Source: Vogesella urethralis
Lineage (GTDB): Bacteria; Pseudomonadota; Gammaproteobacteria; Burkholderiales; Chromobacteriaceae
Assembly: GCF_007644045.2 (NCBI RefSeq)
Contig: NZ_VMDW02000061.1
Coordinates: 35,605 to 99,604, forward strand
Direction of reading: 5' to 3'
DNA length: 64,000 nt
Below are positions 1-8,305 of the stretch, in pieces. The first letter of the stretch is position 1. The number at the start of each line of letters is the position of its first letter. Made by a program: the position numbers and the translations under genes. The notes beneath the pieces were generated by a model. That model did not search any database. It was not told the DNA's origin and saw nothing but the letters and a program-made list of their open reading frames with translations.

Positions 1-400
1 CGCGGCCAACCGACAGCACCGGGTGCACCAGCAGGTGCAGGTTCAGGTTATGGCGTGCCAGCAGCATGGCCAGCGAATCGATCAGGAACGGCATGTCATC
101 GTTCACGATCTCAATCACGGTGTGGGTGCTCTGCCAGCCGTCACGCTCGAAATCAGGGTTGTAAATACGGGCTTTTACCTGGCCGCTGCTGCGCTTTTTG
201 GCAAAGTCGAAATGGGCCATGGCAGCGCCGAACAGGTCTTGCGGCGAGAAGCTCTTCAGATCGGCGTGTTCGGATTCTTCGAAGTAGAGCGGCACAAAGG
301 CACCCAGACTTGCGGCGTCCTGCGCGGACAGCTTCTGTTCTGCTATCGCCTGGATATCTTCGATCAGGCTCAGGAATTCAGTCTTGTTGGTAAGCGACAT
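1..400 (-). CDS. gdhB: NAD-dependent glutamate dehydrogenase, large (about 180 kDa) type, N-terminal part only
   Basis: This is the first 133 codons of a gene that leaves the window at position 1. Read on the minus strand it starts MSLTNKTEFLSLIEDIQ and contains GWQSTHTVIEIVNDDMPFL, a hallmark of the N-terminal ACT-like region of the large bacterial NAD-glutamate dehydrogenases. These cytoplasmic enzymes deaminate glutamate to 2-oxoglutarate for catabolism. The start at 400 has a purine-rich GAGAAG a few bases upstream. The gene is divergent from the aot-like operon. In Pseudomonas aeruginosa gdhB and the aot operon are both controlled by the AraC-type ArgR, so the neighbourhood makes sense. 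The catalytic domain lies outside the window, so the assignment rests on the N-terminus alone. Confidence 0.85.
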   Translation of the reverse strand, partial: MSLTNKTEFLSLIEDIQAIAEQKLSAQDAASLGAFVPLYFEESEHADLKSFSPQDLFGAAMAHFDFAKKRSSGQVKARIYNPDFERDGWQSTHTVIEIVNDDMPFLIDSLAMLLARHNLNLHLLVHPVLSVGR

Positions 401-919
401 GTTGCTTCTCGTATTTGTTTTGGGAACACAGGTGTTGTGTGAGGCGCATTGTAAGAGTGCCCACACCCTAGGGATTTCCTTATTGCGACATCAACGTACA
501 CATTCGATAACTGCAGTGCACAATGCCATAAGCATTAAAGTTGCCGATTTGACAATTCTTGCACTTTTTGCCTTATAGCAATGCGACGGCAAATTACAAA
601 ATGAACAGGCGTAAAAAAACGGCAATACGTCATAAAAACAGCCTAAGCAATTGTTTATTAACGCATTTCCCTCCAAAAGAAAAAGCCAGTAGAATGCGCC
701 CCCTTCAGACGGTCTGCGGCAGCCTGGTGCGTGGCGGATTGTGCCAGCCCGGCATGCATGCAAAGATTTCGCCGTCCCTCCGCCAGAGAGGGCGCGAAAA
801 CAACAAATTGCAACCAAGGTTAGGCCCGCACCGGACTGTGTTCTGTTGTTGCCCTGCAGCAGCATCAGACCCGATCCCGGCTACCGGGGTTCACCATCTT
901 CAAAGTGAGTTATAGCAGC
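401..919. promoter_or_regulatory. Divergent intergenic region between gdhB and aotJ
   Basis: This 519-bp stretch has no convincing gene and contains an AT-rich segment at about 540-670. A sigma-70-like promoter for the plus strand is possible at 549-578 (TTGACA, 17-18 bp, CTTATA/TTATAG), which would leave a long leader before aotJ. On the minus strand, TGTCGC-N8-AA occurs at 475-490 and CGTCGC-N8-AA at 573-588. Both resemble single half-sites of the Pseudomonas ArgR recognition element, but they are not arranged as the usual close direct repeat. These calls are pattern matches only. Confidence 0.35.
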
Positions 920-1684
920 ATGAAAAAAGTACTCTTCCTGGCCGCCATGGCCCTGTCCGCTGCCGGCATGTCGGCACAAGCTGAAACCCTGCGCTTTGGT
1001 ATCGACGGCAACTACCCGCCGTTTGCCAAGCAAGGCGCCGACGGCAAGCTGCAAGGCTTCGACGTGGATATCGCCTACGCGCTGTGCAATGCGATGAAAG
1101 TGACCTGCCAGATCGTGCCGCAAGACTGGGACGGCCTGATCCCGGCGCTGAATGCCAACAAGTTCGACGCCATTCTGTCGTCGATGTCTATCACCGAAGA
1201 GCGCATGAAAGCGGTGGACTTCACCAACAAGTACTACCACACCCCCAGCCGCATGATCGCCAAAGACGGCACCAAGGTTGACCAGAGCAGCTTCAAGGGC
1301 AAGAAGATCGGCGTGCTGCGCGCGTCCATCCAGGAAAAATTTGCCAAAGACTTCTGGGCCAAGAACGGTGCCACCCTGGTGGCCTACGGCAAAGTGCCGG
1401 AAGCTTTCCTGGACCTGAAGTCCGGCCGTATCGACGGCGTGTTCGTTGACTCGGTGGTGGGCGATACCGACTTCCTGAAGTCGTCGCAGGGCAAGGGCTA
1501 CGCCTTCGTGGGCCCCGACTACAACGACCCGAAATACTTCGGCCGCGGTGCCGGCATTGCCGTGAAGAAAGGCAATGGCGCCCTGACCGAACGCCTGAAC
1601 AAAGCCATCGAGCAGATCCGCAAGGATGGCAGCTACAAGAAAGTACAAGACAAGTACTTCAACTTTAACGTTTACGGCAATTAA
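920..1684 (+). CDS. aotJ: Periplasmic arginine/ornithine/lysine-binding protein of ABC transporter (first copy)
   Basis: The product is 254 residues: a signal peptide (about 1-21, ending SAQA) and one bacterial solute-binding domain of family 3. The start of the mature protein, ETLRFGIDGNYPPF, and the GxKIGVLRxSIQE segment are typical of the HisJ/ArgT/AotJ basic amino-acid binding proteins. I chose the ATG at 920 because it begins the signal peptide directly; an in-frame GTG at 905 would add five unlikely residues. The gene heads a cluster with a second binding protein, two permeases, an ATPase and an AraC-type regulator. An intrinsic terminator follows, so this copy can be made in excess of the membrane components. 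Ligand identity (arginine, ornithine or lysine) is inferred. Confidence 0.85.
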   Translation: MKKVLFLAAMALSAAGMSAQAETLRFGIDGNYPPFAKQGADGKLQGFDVDIAYALCNAMKVTCQIVPQDWDGLIPALNANKFDAILSSMSITEERMKAVDFTNKYYHTPSRMIAKDGTKVDQSSFKGKKIGVLRASIQEKFAKDFWAKNGATLVAYGKVPEAFLDLKSGRIDGVFVDSVVGDTDFLKSSQGKGYAFVGPDYNDPKYFGRGAGIAVKKGNGALTERLNKAIEQIRKDGSYKKVQDKYFNFNVYGN

Positions 1685-1698
1685 CCCTGCCTGCCCCG

Positions 1699-1727
1699 CC
1701 CTGCCTCCGCCCGGAGGCAGGGTTTTT
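1699..1727 (+). terminator. Intrinsic terminator after first aotJ copy
   Basis: A perfect 10-bp stem CCCTGCCTCC / GGAGGCAGGG with a 4-base loop is followed by five T residues. It lies just after the first binding-protein gene and probably causes partial termination before the rest of the operon. Confidence 0.85.
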
Positions 1728-1771
1728 CACCCCCAAAACCAGAAAAACACATCACCGTGCCGGAGAGAAAC

Positions 1772-2536
1772 ATGAAGAAGCCCTTGCTTGTGCTGGGTGC
1801 GCTTGCGCTCGCCCTGACCACTGCCAGCCACGCAGAAACCCTGCGTTTTGCCACCGACGCCAGCTACCCGCCGTTCTCCAAACAGGGGGCCGACGGCAAG
1901 ATGACCGGTTTTGATCCGGACATCGCCCAGGCGCTGTGCGCGGCGATGAAGGTGCAGTGCGAAGTGCTGCCGCAGGACTTCGACGGCATCATCCCGGCAC
2001 TGAACGCCAAGAAGTTCGACGCCGTGATCGCCTCGATGAACATCACCGAAGAACGCAAGAAGGCCGTGGATTTCTCCGACAAGTACTACAACATGGCTAG
2101 CCGCCTGGTGGCGCGCGACGGTACCCAGATCAACGACGCCTGGTTCAAGGGCAAGAAGATTGGCGTGCTGCGCTCTTCCATCCAGGAAAAATACGCCCGC
2201 GAACACTTCGTGAAGCTGGGTGCCAAGCTGGTGAACTACGGCAAGGCGCCGGAATCGTTCCTCGACCTGAAAGCCGGTCGCGTGGACGCGGCGTTCGTGG
2301 ACGCAGCCGTGGGTGACGTGGACTTCGTCAAGACGCCGAATGGCAAGGGTTTTGCTTTGGTCGGCGCAGATTACAACGACCCGAAGTACTTCGGCATCGG
2401 CTCCGGCATTGCGGTACGCAAGGGTGACAAGGCCCTGCTGGAGCGCATCAACAAGGCGCTGAAGCAGATCCGTGCCGACGGCAGCTACGACAAGATCCAG
2501 AAGAAGTACTTCAGCTTCGACATTTACGGCAAATAA
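1772..2536 (+). CDS. aotJ: Periplasmic basic amino-acid-binding protein (second, tandem copy)
   Basis: This is a 254-residue paralogue of the preceding gene, with a signal peptide (about 1-21, ending ASHA) and the same family 3 solute-binding fold. Both share the mature start ETLRF, the segment ITEERxKAVDF and a C-terminal KKYF-F-IYG ending. The ATG at 1772 follows GGAGAG, a good ribosome-binding site; the in-frame GTG at 1757 is not needed. Tandem duplication of the binding protein in front of one permease-ATPase set usually gives two ligand specificities for one transporter, as with HisJ and ArgT. Which copy binds which ligand cannot be read from the sequence. Confidence 0.85.
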   Translation: MKKPLLVLGALALALTTASHAETLRFATDASYPPFSKQGADGKMTGFDPDIAQALCAAMKVQCEVLPQDFDGIIPALNAKKFDAVIASMNITEERKKAVDFSDKYYNMASRLVARDGTQINDAWFKGKKIGVLRSSIQEKYAREHFVKLGAKLVNYGKAPESFLDLKAGRVDAAFVDAAVGDVDFVKTPNGKGFALVGADYNDPKYFGIGSGIAVRKGDKALLERINKALKQIRADGSYDKIQKKYFSFDIYGK

Positions 2537-2620
2537 CAGGCGGCAACCGTAGCCAACGCTGCGGCCGGCCTGCCCGGGTTGGCCGCATGCCCCATCAGGC
2601 AGGAACAACGGAGTAAGACA

Positions 2621-3310
2621 ATGTTTCTACAGGGTTATCTTCCCAGCATTCTGGAAGGCACCGTGCTGACGCTGCAGGTTGCAGTAGCGTCGCTGGCGGT
2701 TTCCGTGGTGCTGGGGCTGATTGGTGCCATGTTCAAGATGGCACCGTCCAAACCGCTGGTCTGGCTGGCCGAGCTGTACTCCACCGTGGTGCGCGGCGTG
2801 CCCGACCTGGTGTGGATGCTGCTGCTGTTCTTCGGCGGCCAGATGCTGATCAACGATTTCTGTACCCGCATGGGCTGGCCGGCACCGGAGATCAACTCCT
2901 TCTTCGCCGGCGTGATGACCATCGGCTTCATCTTCGGTGCCTACATGACCGAAACCTTCCGTGGCGCCATCATGGCGGTACCCAAGGGGCAGATGGAAGC
3001 CGGCCTGGCCTACGGCATGAGCCCGCTGCGTGTGTTTCTGCGCATTACCTTCCCGCAGATGGTGCGCTTTGCCCTGCCCAGTTTTTCCAACAACTGGCTG
3101 GTACTGGTGAAATCCACCGCCCTGGTATCGGTCATCGGCCTGAACGACGTGATGTACCGCGCCGACACCGCCAAATCGATTACCCAGGAACCGTTTACCG
3201 TGTACGCCGTGGTGGGTGCCATTTTCCTGGCCATCACCAGCGTGTCCGACTTTGCCCTCAAGCGTCTGGAAAAACGCTACTCGCTGGGCGTACGGGAGAG
3301 TGAACTGTGA
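2621..3310 (+). CDS. aotQ: Basic amino-acid ABC transporter permease, HisQ/AotQ type
   Basis: This 229-residue inner-membrane protein has several hydrophobic segments and the binding-protein-dependent transport motif near AGLAYGMSPLRVFLRITFPQ, which contacts the ATPase. The N-terminus FLQGYLPSILEGTVLTLQVA is typical of HisQ/ArtQ permeases. I set the start at ATG 2621, preceded by CGGAGTAAG; the longer in-frame TTG start at 2579 falls in the spacer. The gene overlaps aotM by four bases (GTGA), suggesting translational coupling. With AotM it should form the heterodimeric membrane channel. Confidence 0.85.
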   Translation: MFLQGYLPSILEGTVLTLQVAVASLAVSVVLGLIGAMFKMAPSKPLVWLAELYSTVVRGVPDLVWMLLLFFGGQMLINDFCTRMGWPAPEINSFFAGVMTIGFIFGAYMTETFRGAIMAVPKGQMEAGLAYGMSPLRVFLRITFPQMVRFALPSFSNNWLVLVKSTALVSVIGLNDVMYRADTAKSITQEPFTVYAVVGAIFLAITSVSDFALKRLEKRYSLGVRESEL

Positions 3311-4038
3311 TCGACTTCAACCTGATCGTGGAAAAATTCCCCGCCTTCCTGGGCGGCGCCGACGGCGCGCCGATGCTGTCCACCAGCGACGGCCTGCAAC
3401 TGACGCTGGAGCTGCTGTTCCTGTCGCTGGCCTGCGGCCTGCTGCTGGCGGTACCGCTGGCGCTGATGCGCGTATCGAAAAACCGTGTGGTTGCCGGTGC
3501 GGTATGGCTGTACACCTATGTGTTCCGCGGCACGCCGCTGCTGGTGCAGCTGTTCATCATCTATTACGGCCTGTCGCAGTTCGACTGGGTGCGCGATAGC
3601 TGGGCGTGGGAATACCTGCGCGAAGCCTACGCCTGCGCCATCCTGGCATTCACACTGAACACCGCGGCTTATACCACCGAGATCATTGCCGGCCAGATCC
3701 GCAATACCCACTACGGCGAGATCGAAGCTGCCAAGGCCATGGGCATGAGCAAATGGCTGATGATGCGCCGCATCGTCATCCCGTCGGCGCTGCGCCGCGC
3801 CCTGCCCGCCTACAGCAACGAGGTGGTAATGATGATGCAGTCCACCTCCATTGCCGGCCTAGTGACGCTGGCCGACCTCACCGGCGTGGCACGCCGCGTG
3901 TTCAGCGACACCTACATGCCGTTTGAACCGTTCATCGTGGCGGCCTGCTTCTATCTGGTGCTGACCTTCATCTTCGTCTGGCTGTTCAAGCTGGCCGAGC
4001 GCCGCTGGCTGGCCTACCTGGCCCCGCGCAAGCACTAA
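3307..4038 (+). CDS. aotM: Basic amino-acid ABC transporter permease, HisM/AotM type
   Basis: The product is 243 residues with about five membrane spans and the EAA-loop-like segment EIEAAKAMGMSKWLMMRRIVIPSALRR. It is the second permease partner of the system. The GTG start at 3307 overlaps the aotQ stop codon. A VFRGTPLLVQLFIIYYGL segment is typical of polar amino-acid permeases. Function as the HisM/ArtM partner is inferred from family and position. Confidence 0.85.
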   Translation: MIDFNLIVEKFPAFLGGADGAPMLSTSDGLQLTLELLFLSLACGLLLAVPLALMRVSKNRVVAGAVWLYTYVFRGTPLLVQLFIIYYGLSQFDWVRDSWAWEYLREAYACAILAFTLNTAAYTTEIIAGQIRNTHYGEIEAAKAMGMSKWLMMRRIVIPSALRRALPAYSNEVVMMMQSTSIAGLVTLADLTGVARRVFSDTYMPFEPFIVAACFYLVLTFIFVWLFKLAERRWLAYLAPRKH

Positions 4039-4048
4039 GGAGACCGGC

Positions 4049-5176
4049 ATGCAACGACAGGATCACCCGCTGCTGTCCCCCAGCCTGACCACGCAGCGCA
4101 GCATCAGCAGCTTCCATTTCGGCACCCCGGGCAGTGGCCAGAAGGTCTACATCCAGGCCAGCCTGCACGCCGACGAGCTGCCGGGCATGATGACCGCCTG
4201 GCACCTGAAGCAAAGGTTGGCCGCACTGGAAGCCGAAGGCCGCCTGGCCGGCGAGATCATCCTGGTGCCGGTGGCCAACCCCATCGGTCTGGACCAGAAC
4301 CTGAACGGCGTGGCACTGGGCCGCTTCGAGCTGGGCAGTGGCCAGAACTTCAACCGTTACTACCCGGCCTTCGCCCGCCAGCTGTTCGCACTGCTGCGCG
4401 AGCAACTGGGCTCGGACGCAGCAGCCAACACCCGTCTGGTGCGCCAGCACCTGCGTAGCATGGTGGCCGCCATCGAGCCGGCCAGCGAGCTGGCAGCACA
4501 GCGCAAGACGCTGATGCTGCTGGCCTGCGACGCCGACGTGGTACTGGACCTGCACTGCGACCTGGACGCCGCGCTGCACCTGTACACCGGCACCCCGCTG
4601 TGGCCGCAGTGCGAGCCGCTGGCGCGCTACACCGGTGCCGCCGCCACGCTACTGGCGGAAGACTCCGGCGACAACCCGTTCGACGAAGCCTGCAGCCAGC
4701 TATGGTGGCAACTGCGCGACCTGGTGCAGGAAGCCGGGCTCGACGCCGCCATCGACATGGCCTGCCTGTCGGTTACCGTGGAGCTGCGCGGCCAGGCCGA
4801 CGTCAGCCACGCGCTGGCAGCGCAGGACGCCGACGCACTGCTGGCCTTTCTGACCTACCGCGGCATCATCCGCGGCGACGTCGCCCCGCTGCCGGCGCTG
4901 GTATACCCCGCCACGCCGCTGGCCGGGTCGGAAAGCCTGCTGGCACCGCACGCCGGCGTGGTGCACTACCACGTTACCCCGGGCACCGAGGTGGCACCCG
5001 GCCAGCTGCTGGCCGAAGTGATCGACCCGATCAACGACCGCGTCACCGCACTGCGCGCCAACCGTGGCGGCATGCTGTACGCCACCGATAGCCGTCATTA
5101 CGCCATTGCAGGACAGTGGCTGGCCAAAGTTGCCAGCGCCGAAGCCTTCAAAACCGGAAAGTTGCTCTCAGCATGA
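4049..5176 (+). CDS. aotO: AotO-like M14-family succinylglutamate desuccinylase/aspartoacylase homologue
   Basis: The product is 375 residues of the zinc-dependent M14 carboxypeptidase-like family that includes succinylglutamate desuccinylase and aspartoacylase. Visible zinc-site elements are HADELPG (His40, Glu43) and DLHCD near residue 170. The C-terminal part has a biotinyl/lipoyl-like beta domain ([24 protein letters not shown]). In Pseudomonas the equivalent aotO sits between the permease and ATPase genes of the arginine transporter, exactly as here, and is reported dispensable for transport. A deacylase acting on an arginine-derived amide is a reasonable guess; the substrate is unknown. 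The stop overlaps the aotP start (ATGA). Confidence 0.75.
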   Translation: MQRQDHPLLSPSLTTQRSISSFHFGTPGSGQKVYIQASLHADELPGMMTAWHLKQRLAALEAEGRLAGEIILVPVANPIGLDQNLNGVALGRFELGSGQNFNRYYPAFARQLFALLREQLGSDAAANTRLVRQHLRSMVAAIEPASELAAQRKTLMLLACDADVVLDLHCDLDAALHLYTGTPLWPQCEPLARYTGAAATLLAEDSGDNPFDEACSQLWWQLRDLVQEAGLDAAIDMACLSVTVELRGQADVSHALAAQDADALLAFLTYRGIIRGDVAPLPALVYPATPLAGSESLLAPHAGVVHYHVTPGTEVAPGQLLAEVIDPINDRVTALRANRGGMLYATDSRHYAIAGQWLAKVASAEAFKTGKLLSA

Positions 5177-5955
5177 ACCAGACATCCAACATCAAACTGC
5201 AAGTGCAGGACCTGCACAAAAGCTACGGCAGCCACGAAGTCCTGAAAGGCGTGTCGCTGACCGCCCACGCAGGCGACGTGATCAGCATCATCGGCTCTTC
5301 CGGCTCCGGCAAGAGTACCTTCCTGCGCTGTATCAACATGCTGGAACAGCCGAACAGCGGCAGCATTGCCGTCACTGGCGAGCAACTGGCGCTGACCACC
5401 GACAAGCGCAACGGCGCGCTGAAGGCCGCCGACGCCAAACAGCTGGCACGTATCCGCACCAAGCTGGCCATGGTGTTCCAGCACTTCAACCTGTGGGCGC
5501 ATATGACGGTGCTGGAAAACATCATCGAAGCGCCGGTCCACGTGCTGGGCGTGCCGAAGGACGAAGCCATCGCCCGTGCCCGCAAGTACCTGGACAAGGT
5601 TGGCCTCAAAGGCGTGGAAGACAAATACCCGTCGCACATGTCCGGCGGCCAGCAGCAGCGTGTGGCCATTGCCCGCGCGCTGGCGATGGAACCGGAAGTG
5701 ATGCTGTTCGACGAGCCGACCTCGGCGCTGGACCCGGAGCTGGTGGGTGAAGTGCTGCGCGTGATGCAGGACCTGGCCCGCGAAGGCCGCACCATGGTGG
5801 TGGTGACCCACGAAATGGGCTTTGCCCGCGAGGTGTCCAACCACGTGATCTTCCTGCACCAGGGCCGCATCGAAGAGCAAGGCAACCCGCGCGAAGTGCT
5901 GGCACAACCGAAGAGCGAGCGCCTGGCGCAGTTCCTGTCCGGCAGCCTGAAGTAA
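5173..5955 (+). CDS. aotP: Basic amino-acid ABC transporter ATPase, HisP/AotP type
   Basis: The product is 260 residues: a complete ABC ATPase with Walker [10 protein letters not shown] (41-49), Q-loop VFQHFNLW, signature SGGQQQR (about 157-163), Walker [13 protein letters not shown] and switch histidine in VVTHEMGF. It should power uptake through AotQM. The ATG at 5173 overlaps the aotO stop. A longer in-frame start at 5116 would lie inside aotO and is rejected. A strong terminator closes the operon 18 bp downstream. Confidence 0.9.
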   Translation: MNQTSNIKLQVQDLHKSYGSHEVLKGVSLTAHAGDVISIIGSSGSGKSTFLRCINMLEQPNSGSIAVTGEQLALTTDKRNGALKAADAKQLARIRTKLAMVFQHFNLWAHMTVLENIIEAPVHVLGVPKDEAIARARKYLDKVGLKGVEDKYPSHMSGGQQQRVAIARALAMEPEVMLFDEPTSALDPELVGEVLRVMQDLAREGRTMVVVTHEMGFAREVSNHVIFLHQGRIEEQGNPREVLAQPKSERLAQFLSGSLK

Positions 5956-5973
5956 GCCCGGCTTGCCTCCCCC

Positions 5974-6014
5974 GCGCCATGCAGGCTACAAAACCTGCAT
6001 GGCGCCGTTTTTTT
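5974..6014 (+). terminator. Intrinsic terminator after aotP
   Basis: A 12-bp stem GCGCCATGCAGG / CCTGCATGGCGC with an 8-base loop is followed by seven T residues. It separates the transporter genes from the downstream regulator, which therefore probably has its own promoter or is reached by read-through. Confidence 0.85.
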
Positions 6015-6133
6015 ATGGCATCGCGCCACGCCGGCTGCTTTTTGCGCAGCGCGTATTGCCTGCTACCGGCGCGCAAGACACAATGCGCGCTTGATTCACC
6101 CCGCTGCCCCGGCACGGTACCCAGCTCACGGAT

Positions 6134-7111
6134 ATGGCCACCAATACTGCCCAGAACAAACCGGTCCGCTTCGGATTCCTGCTCCTGCCCCATGCCTCGA
6201 TGGCCGACCTGGCCATCGCCACCGAGGTGCTGACCCGCGCCAACCAGCTGGCCGAACGGCGCGCCTACGAATTCCTGCCGCTGTCGCTGACCGGTGAGAT
6301 GGTCACCATGAGCAACGGCATGCGCATGCCGGTGGACCTGCCGCTGGCGCACGCCCCCAAACTGGACGTGCTGGTGGTACTGGCCGACGAAGTGGGCATC
6401 GACGTGTCTGCCGACGAGCTGGCCAAAGCTATCGGCGGCCAACTGACCGAACACATGCTGCTGGCAGGCGTGGGCTGCGGCAGCTACTGGCTGGCGCGCG
6501 CCGGCCTGATGGCCGGGCACCGCGCCACCATCCACTGGCAGGAAATCAGCCGCCTGACCGACGAGTTTCCCGACGTCATCGTATCGTCCAATCTTTTTGA
6601 ACAGGATGGCCAGCGTTTGAGCTGTGCCGGCGGTGCCGCCACCTTCGATTTCATGATGGCGCTGGTAGCGGCCAACCTGGGCCAGGAATTTGTAGCCACG
6701 CTGTCCGAAGTGTTCAGCATGGAGCGGCTGCGCCCGGGCAGCGAGCGGCAGCGCATTCCGCTGGCTACCCGCATCGGCGGCAGCCAGCCCAAGCTCACCG
6801 AAGCAGTCAGCCTGATGGAAGCCAATATCGAAGAACCGCTGACCACCGACGACATCGCCTACTACGTCGGGGTATCACGCCGCCAGCTGGAGCGGCTGTT
6901 CAAGCAGCACCTGGGCACCGTGCCATCCAAGTACTATCTGGAGCTGCGCCTGAGCCGCGCCCGTCAGCTGCTGCAGCAAACCAGCAAATCCATCGTGCAG
7001 ATCGGCCTGGCATGCGGTTTTTCCAGCGGCCCGCACTTTTCCAGCACCTACCGCAGCCATTTCGGCATCACCCCGCGTGAAGAGCGCGCGCAACGCGGCA
7101 CCGCCGCCTAG
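6134..7111 (+). CDS. argR: GlxA/AraC-family transcriptional regulator, ArgR-like
   Basis: The product is 325 residues. The N-terminal DJ-1/PfpI-like glutamine amidotransferase-type domain (about 10-190) is the sensor half seen in GlxA regulators, and an AraC-type double helix-turn-helix lies at about 225-320 (LTTDDIAYYVGVSRRQLERLF, then ACGFSSGPHFSSTYRSHFG). The family includes Pseudomonas ArgR, which controls arginine uptake and catabolism and is encoded at the end of aotJQMOP-argR, the same order found here. I infer that it responds to arginine or a related amino acid and controls the upstream transporter and possibly gdhB. It is unrelated to the hexameric E. coli ArgR. Confidence 0.8.
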   Translation: MATNTAQNKPVRFGFLLLPHASMADLAIATEVLTRANQLAERRAYEFLPLSLTGEMVTMSNGMRMPVDLPLAHAPKLDVLVVLADEVGIDVSADELAKAIGGQLTEHMLLAGVGCGSYWLARAGLMAGHRATIHWQEISRLTDEFPDVIVSSNLFEQDGQRLSCAGGAATFDFMMALVAANLGQEFVATLSEVFSMERLRPGSERQRIPLATRIGGSQPKLTEAVSLMEANIEEPLTTDDIAYYVGVSRRQLERLFKQHLGTVPSKYYLELRLSRARQLLQQTSKSIVQIGLACGFSSGPHFSSTYRSHFGITPREERAQRGTAA

Positions 7112-7130
7112 CCGTAACGCCCCCAAAGCA

Positions 7131-7152
7131 AGCCACCGCAAGGTGGCTTTTT
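7131..7152 (+). terminator. Intrinsic terminator after argR
   Basis: A stem AGCCACC / GGTGGCT with a short GCAA loop is followed by a T run, 20 bp after the argR stop codon. Confidence 0.8.
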
Positions 7153-7189
7153 GCTGCCCGCTTGCCTCGCCCAAAGCCGACAAAGCTTC

Positions 7190-7204
7190 TTCAGTTTTAC
7201 TGAA
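7190..7204. promoter_or_regulatory. Perfect inverted repeat, candidate MarR operator
   Basis: TTCAGT-TTT-ACTGAA is a perfect 6+6 palindrome about 80 bp upstream of the marR start. A second palindrome, TTAGTACTAA, lies at 7234-7243 next to an A/T-rich tract. MarR-family regulators usually bind such short palindromes in their own promoters, so autoregulation is likely; which repeat is the operator is unknown. Confidence 0.4.
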
Positions 7205-7284
7205 ATTGTTTTGCAGAAAAGATTGATTTTTTTTTAGTACTAACTGGAACTATCCTACACAGAACTTACTCGGAGACGCGTCAG

Positions 7285-7743
7285 ATGACACAAAAGACCG
7301 CCCTGCACCGCTCGATTCCGCTGGTACGCGAACTGGTTCGCACCTACCAGGCGTTCGAGCAACTGAGTACGCAACGCATCCGCCTGCACGGCCTGACGCA
7401 CCCGCAATTCGACGTCATCGCCACGCTGGGCAACACCGCAGGCATGAGCTGCCGCGAGCTGTCGGAACGCACGCTGATCACCAAGGGCACCCTTACCGGT
7501 GTGCTGGACCGCTTGCTGGAAAAAGGCCTGATCACGCGCACTGTACCGGAGCACGACCGCCGCAGCCTGTTTGTGGCACTGACACCGGCTGGCGAGGCCG
7601 TATTCAACGAAGCCTTCCCCGACGTGATTGAACACTGCGGGGCGGCCATGGATTATCTGGACGACGCCGAACTGGCGCACCACATCACGCTGCTGGCAGC
7701 CCTCCGGGCCGCCATCGGCAAGAAACTGGAGCAAGCAGAATGA
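7285..7743 (+). CDS. MarR-family transcriptional regulator
   Basis: The product is 152 residues with a winged helix-turn-helix of the MarR type. The recognition region is SCRELSERTLITKGTLTGVLDRLLEKGLI, followed by the wing RTVPEHDRRSLFVALTPAG. These dimeric regulators repress genes for stress response, efflux or catabolism and lose DNA binding when a small ligand or oxidant binds. The stop codon overlaps the start of the b561 gene (ATGA), so it is co-transcribed with a cytochrome b561 and two YceI proteins. That context suggests a link to membrane redox or lipophilic quinone/isoprenoid stress. The ligand is unknown. Confidence 0.85.
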   Translation: MTQKTALHRSIPLVRELVRTYQAFEQLSTQRIRLHGLTHPQFDVIATLGNTAGMSCRELSERTLITKGTLTGVLDRLLEKGLITRTVPEHDRRSLFVALTPAGEAVFNEAFPDVIEHCGAAMDYLDDAELAHHITLLAALRAAIGKKLEQAE

Positions 7744-8276
7744 CGCAGAACACCCGTTACCACCCGCTGCAAATCGTGCTGCATGGCCTGATGGCCGTGT
7801 TGATGGTCTGTACCTTCGCCTTCGGCAAATACGTACACAGCCTGCCGCTGTCGCCGGCCAAGTTCCAGCTGATCAGCTACCACAAGTGGGCCGGCATGGC
7901 CGTGCTGCTGCTGGTGGCCATCCGCATCGTGGTGCGCCTGGCCAAAGGCGCCCCGGCGCTGCCGGCCAGCATGTCCGCCGCCGCCCGCCTGGTGGCGCAC
8001 GCCGGTCACCTGCTGCTGTACGTCTTGATGATTGCCATTCCGCTGTCCGGCTGGCTGATGAGCTCGGCCTACGGCATTCCGGTGGTGATGTTCGGTGTAT
8101 GGCAATTGCCCGACCTGATTGCGGCCAACCCGGAGCTGGCGCCACAGCTTGGCCAGATCCACGGCCTGCTGAATACCGTGCTGCTGCTGGCCGTACTGGG
8201 CCACGTAGCCGCCGCGCTGAAACACCATTTTATCGACAAGGACGGCCTGCTGAGCCGCATGAGCCTGCGCGGCTAA
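7740..8276 (+). CDS. Cytochrome b561 family membrane protein (YodB/CybB type)
   Basis: The product is 178 residues with four predicted membrane helices and conserved histidines suited to two b-type hemes (RYHPLQIVLHG, ISYHKWAG, LVAHAGH, LGHVAAALKHH). Relatives such as CybB oxidise superoxide or pass electrons from quinol, and small b561 genes are often next to yceI, as here. It is translationally coupled to the MarR regulator. The electron partner is not evident. Confidence 0.85.
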   Translation: MTQNTRYHPLQIVLHGLMAVLMVCTFAFGKYVHSLPLSPAKFQLISYHKWAGMAVLLLVAIRIVVRLAKGAPALPASMSAAARLVAHAGHLLLYVLMIAIPLSGWLMSSAYGIPVVMFGVWQLPDLIAANPELAPQLGQIHGLLNTVLLLAVLGHVAAALKHHFIDKDGLLSRMSLRG

Positions 8277-8305
8277 CCCCGCGTGGCACACACAGGAACC
8301 CACCC

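Noticed and set aside
401..919. Small genes in the gdhB-aotJ gap (for example 559-915 plus, 491-865 minus)
   Set aside because: Frames have no ribosome-binding site, no domain, and lie in an AT-rich promoter region.
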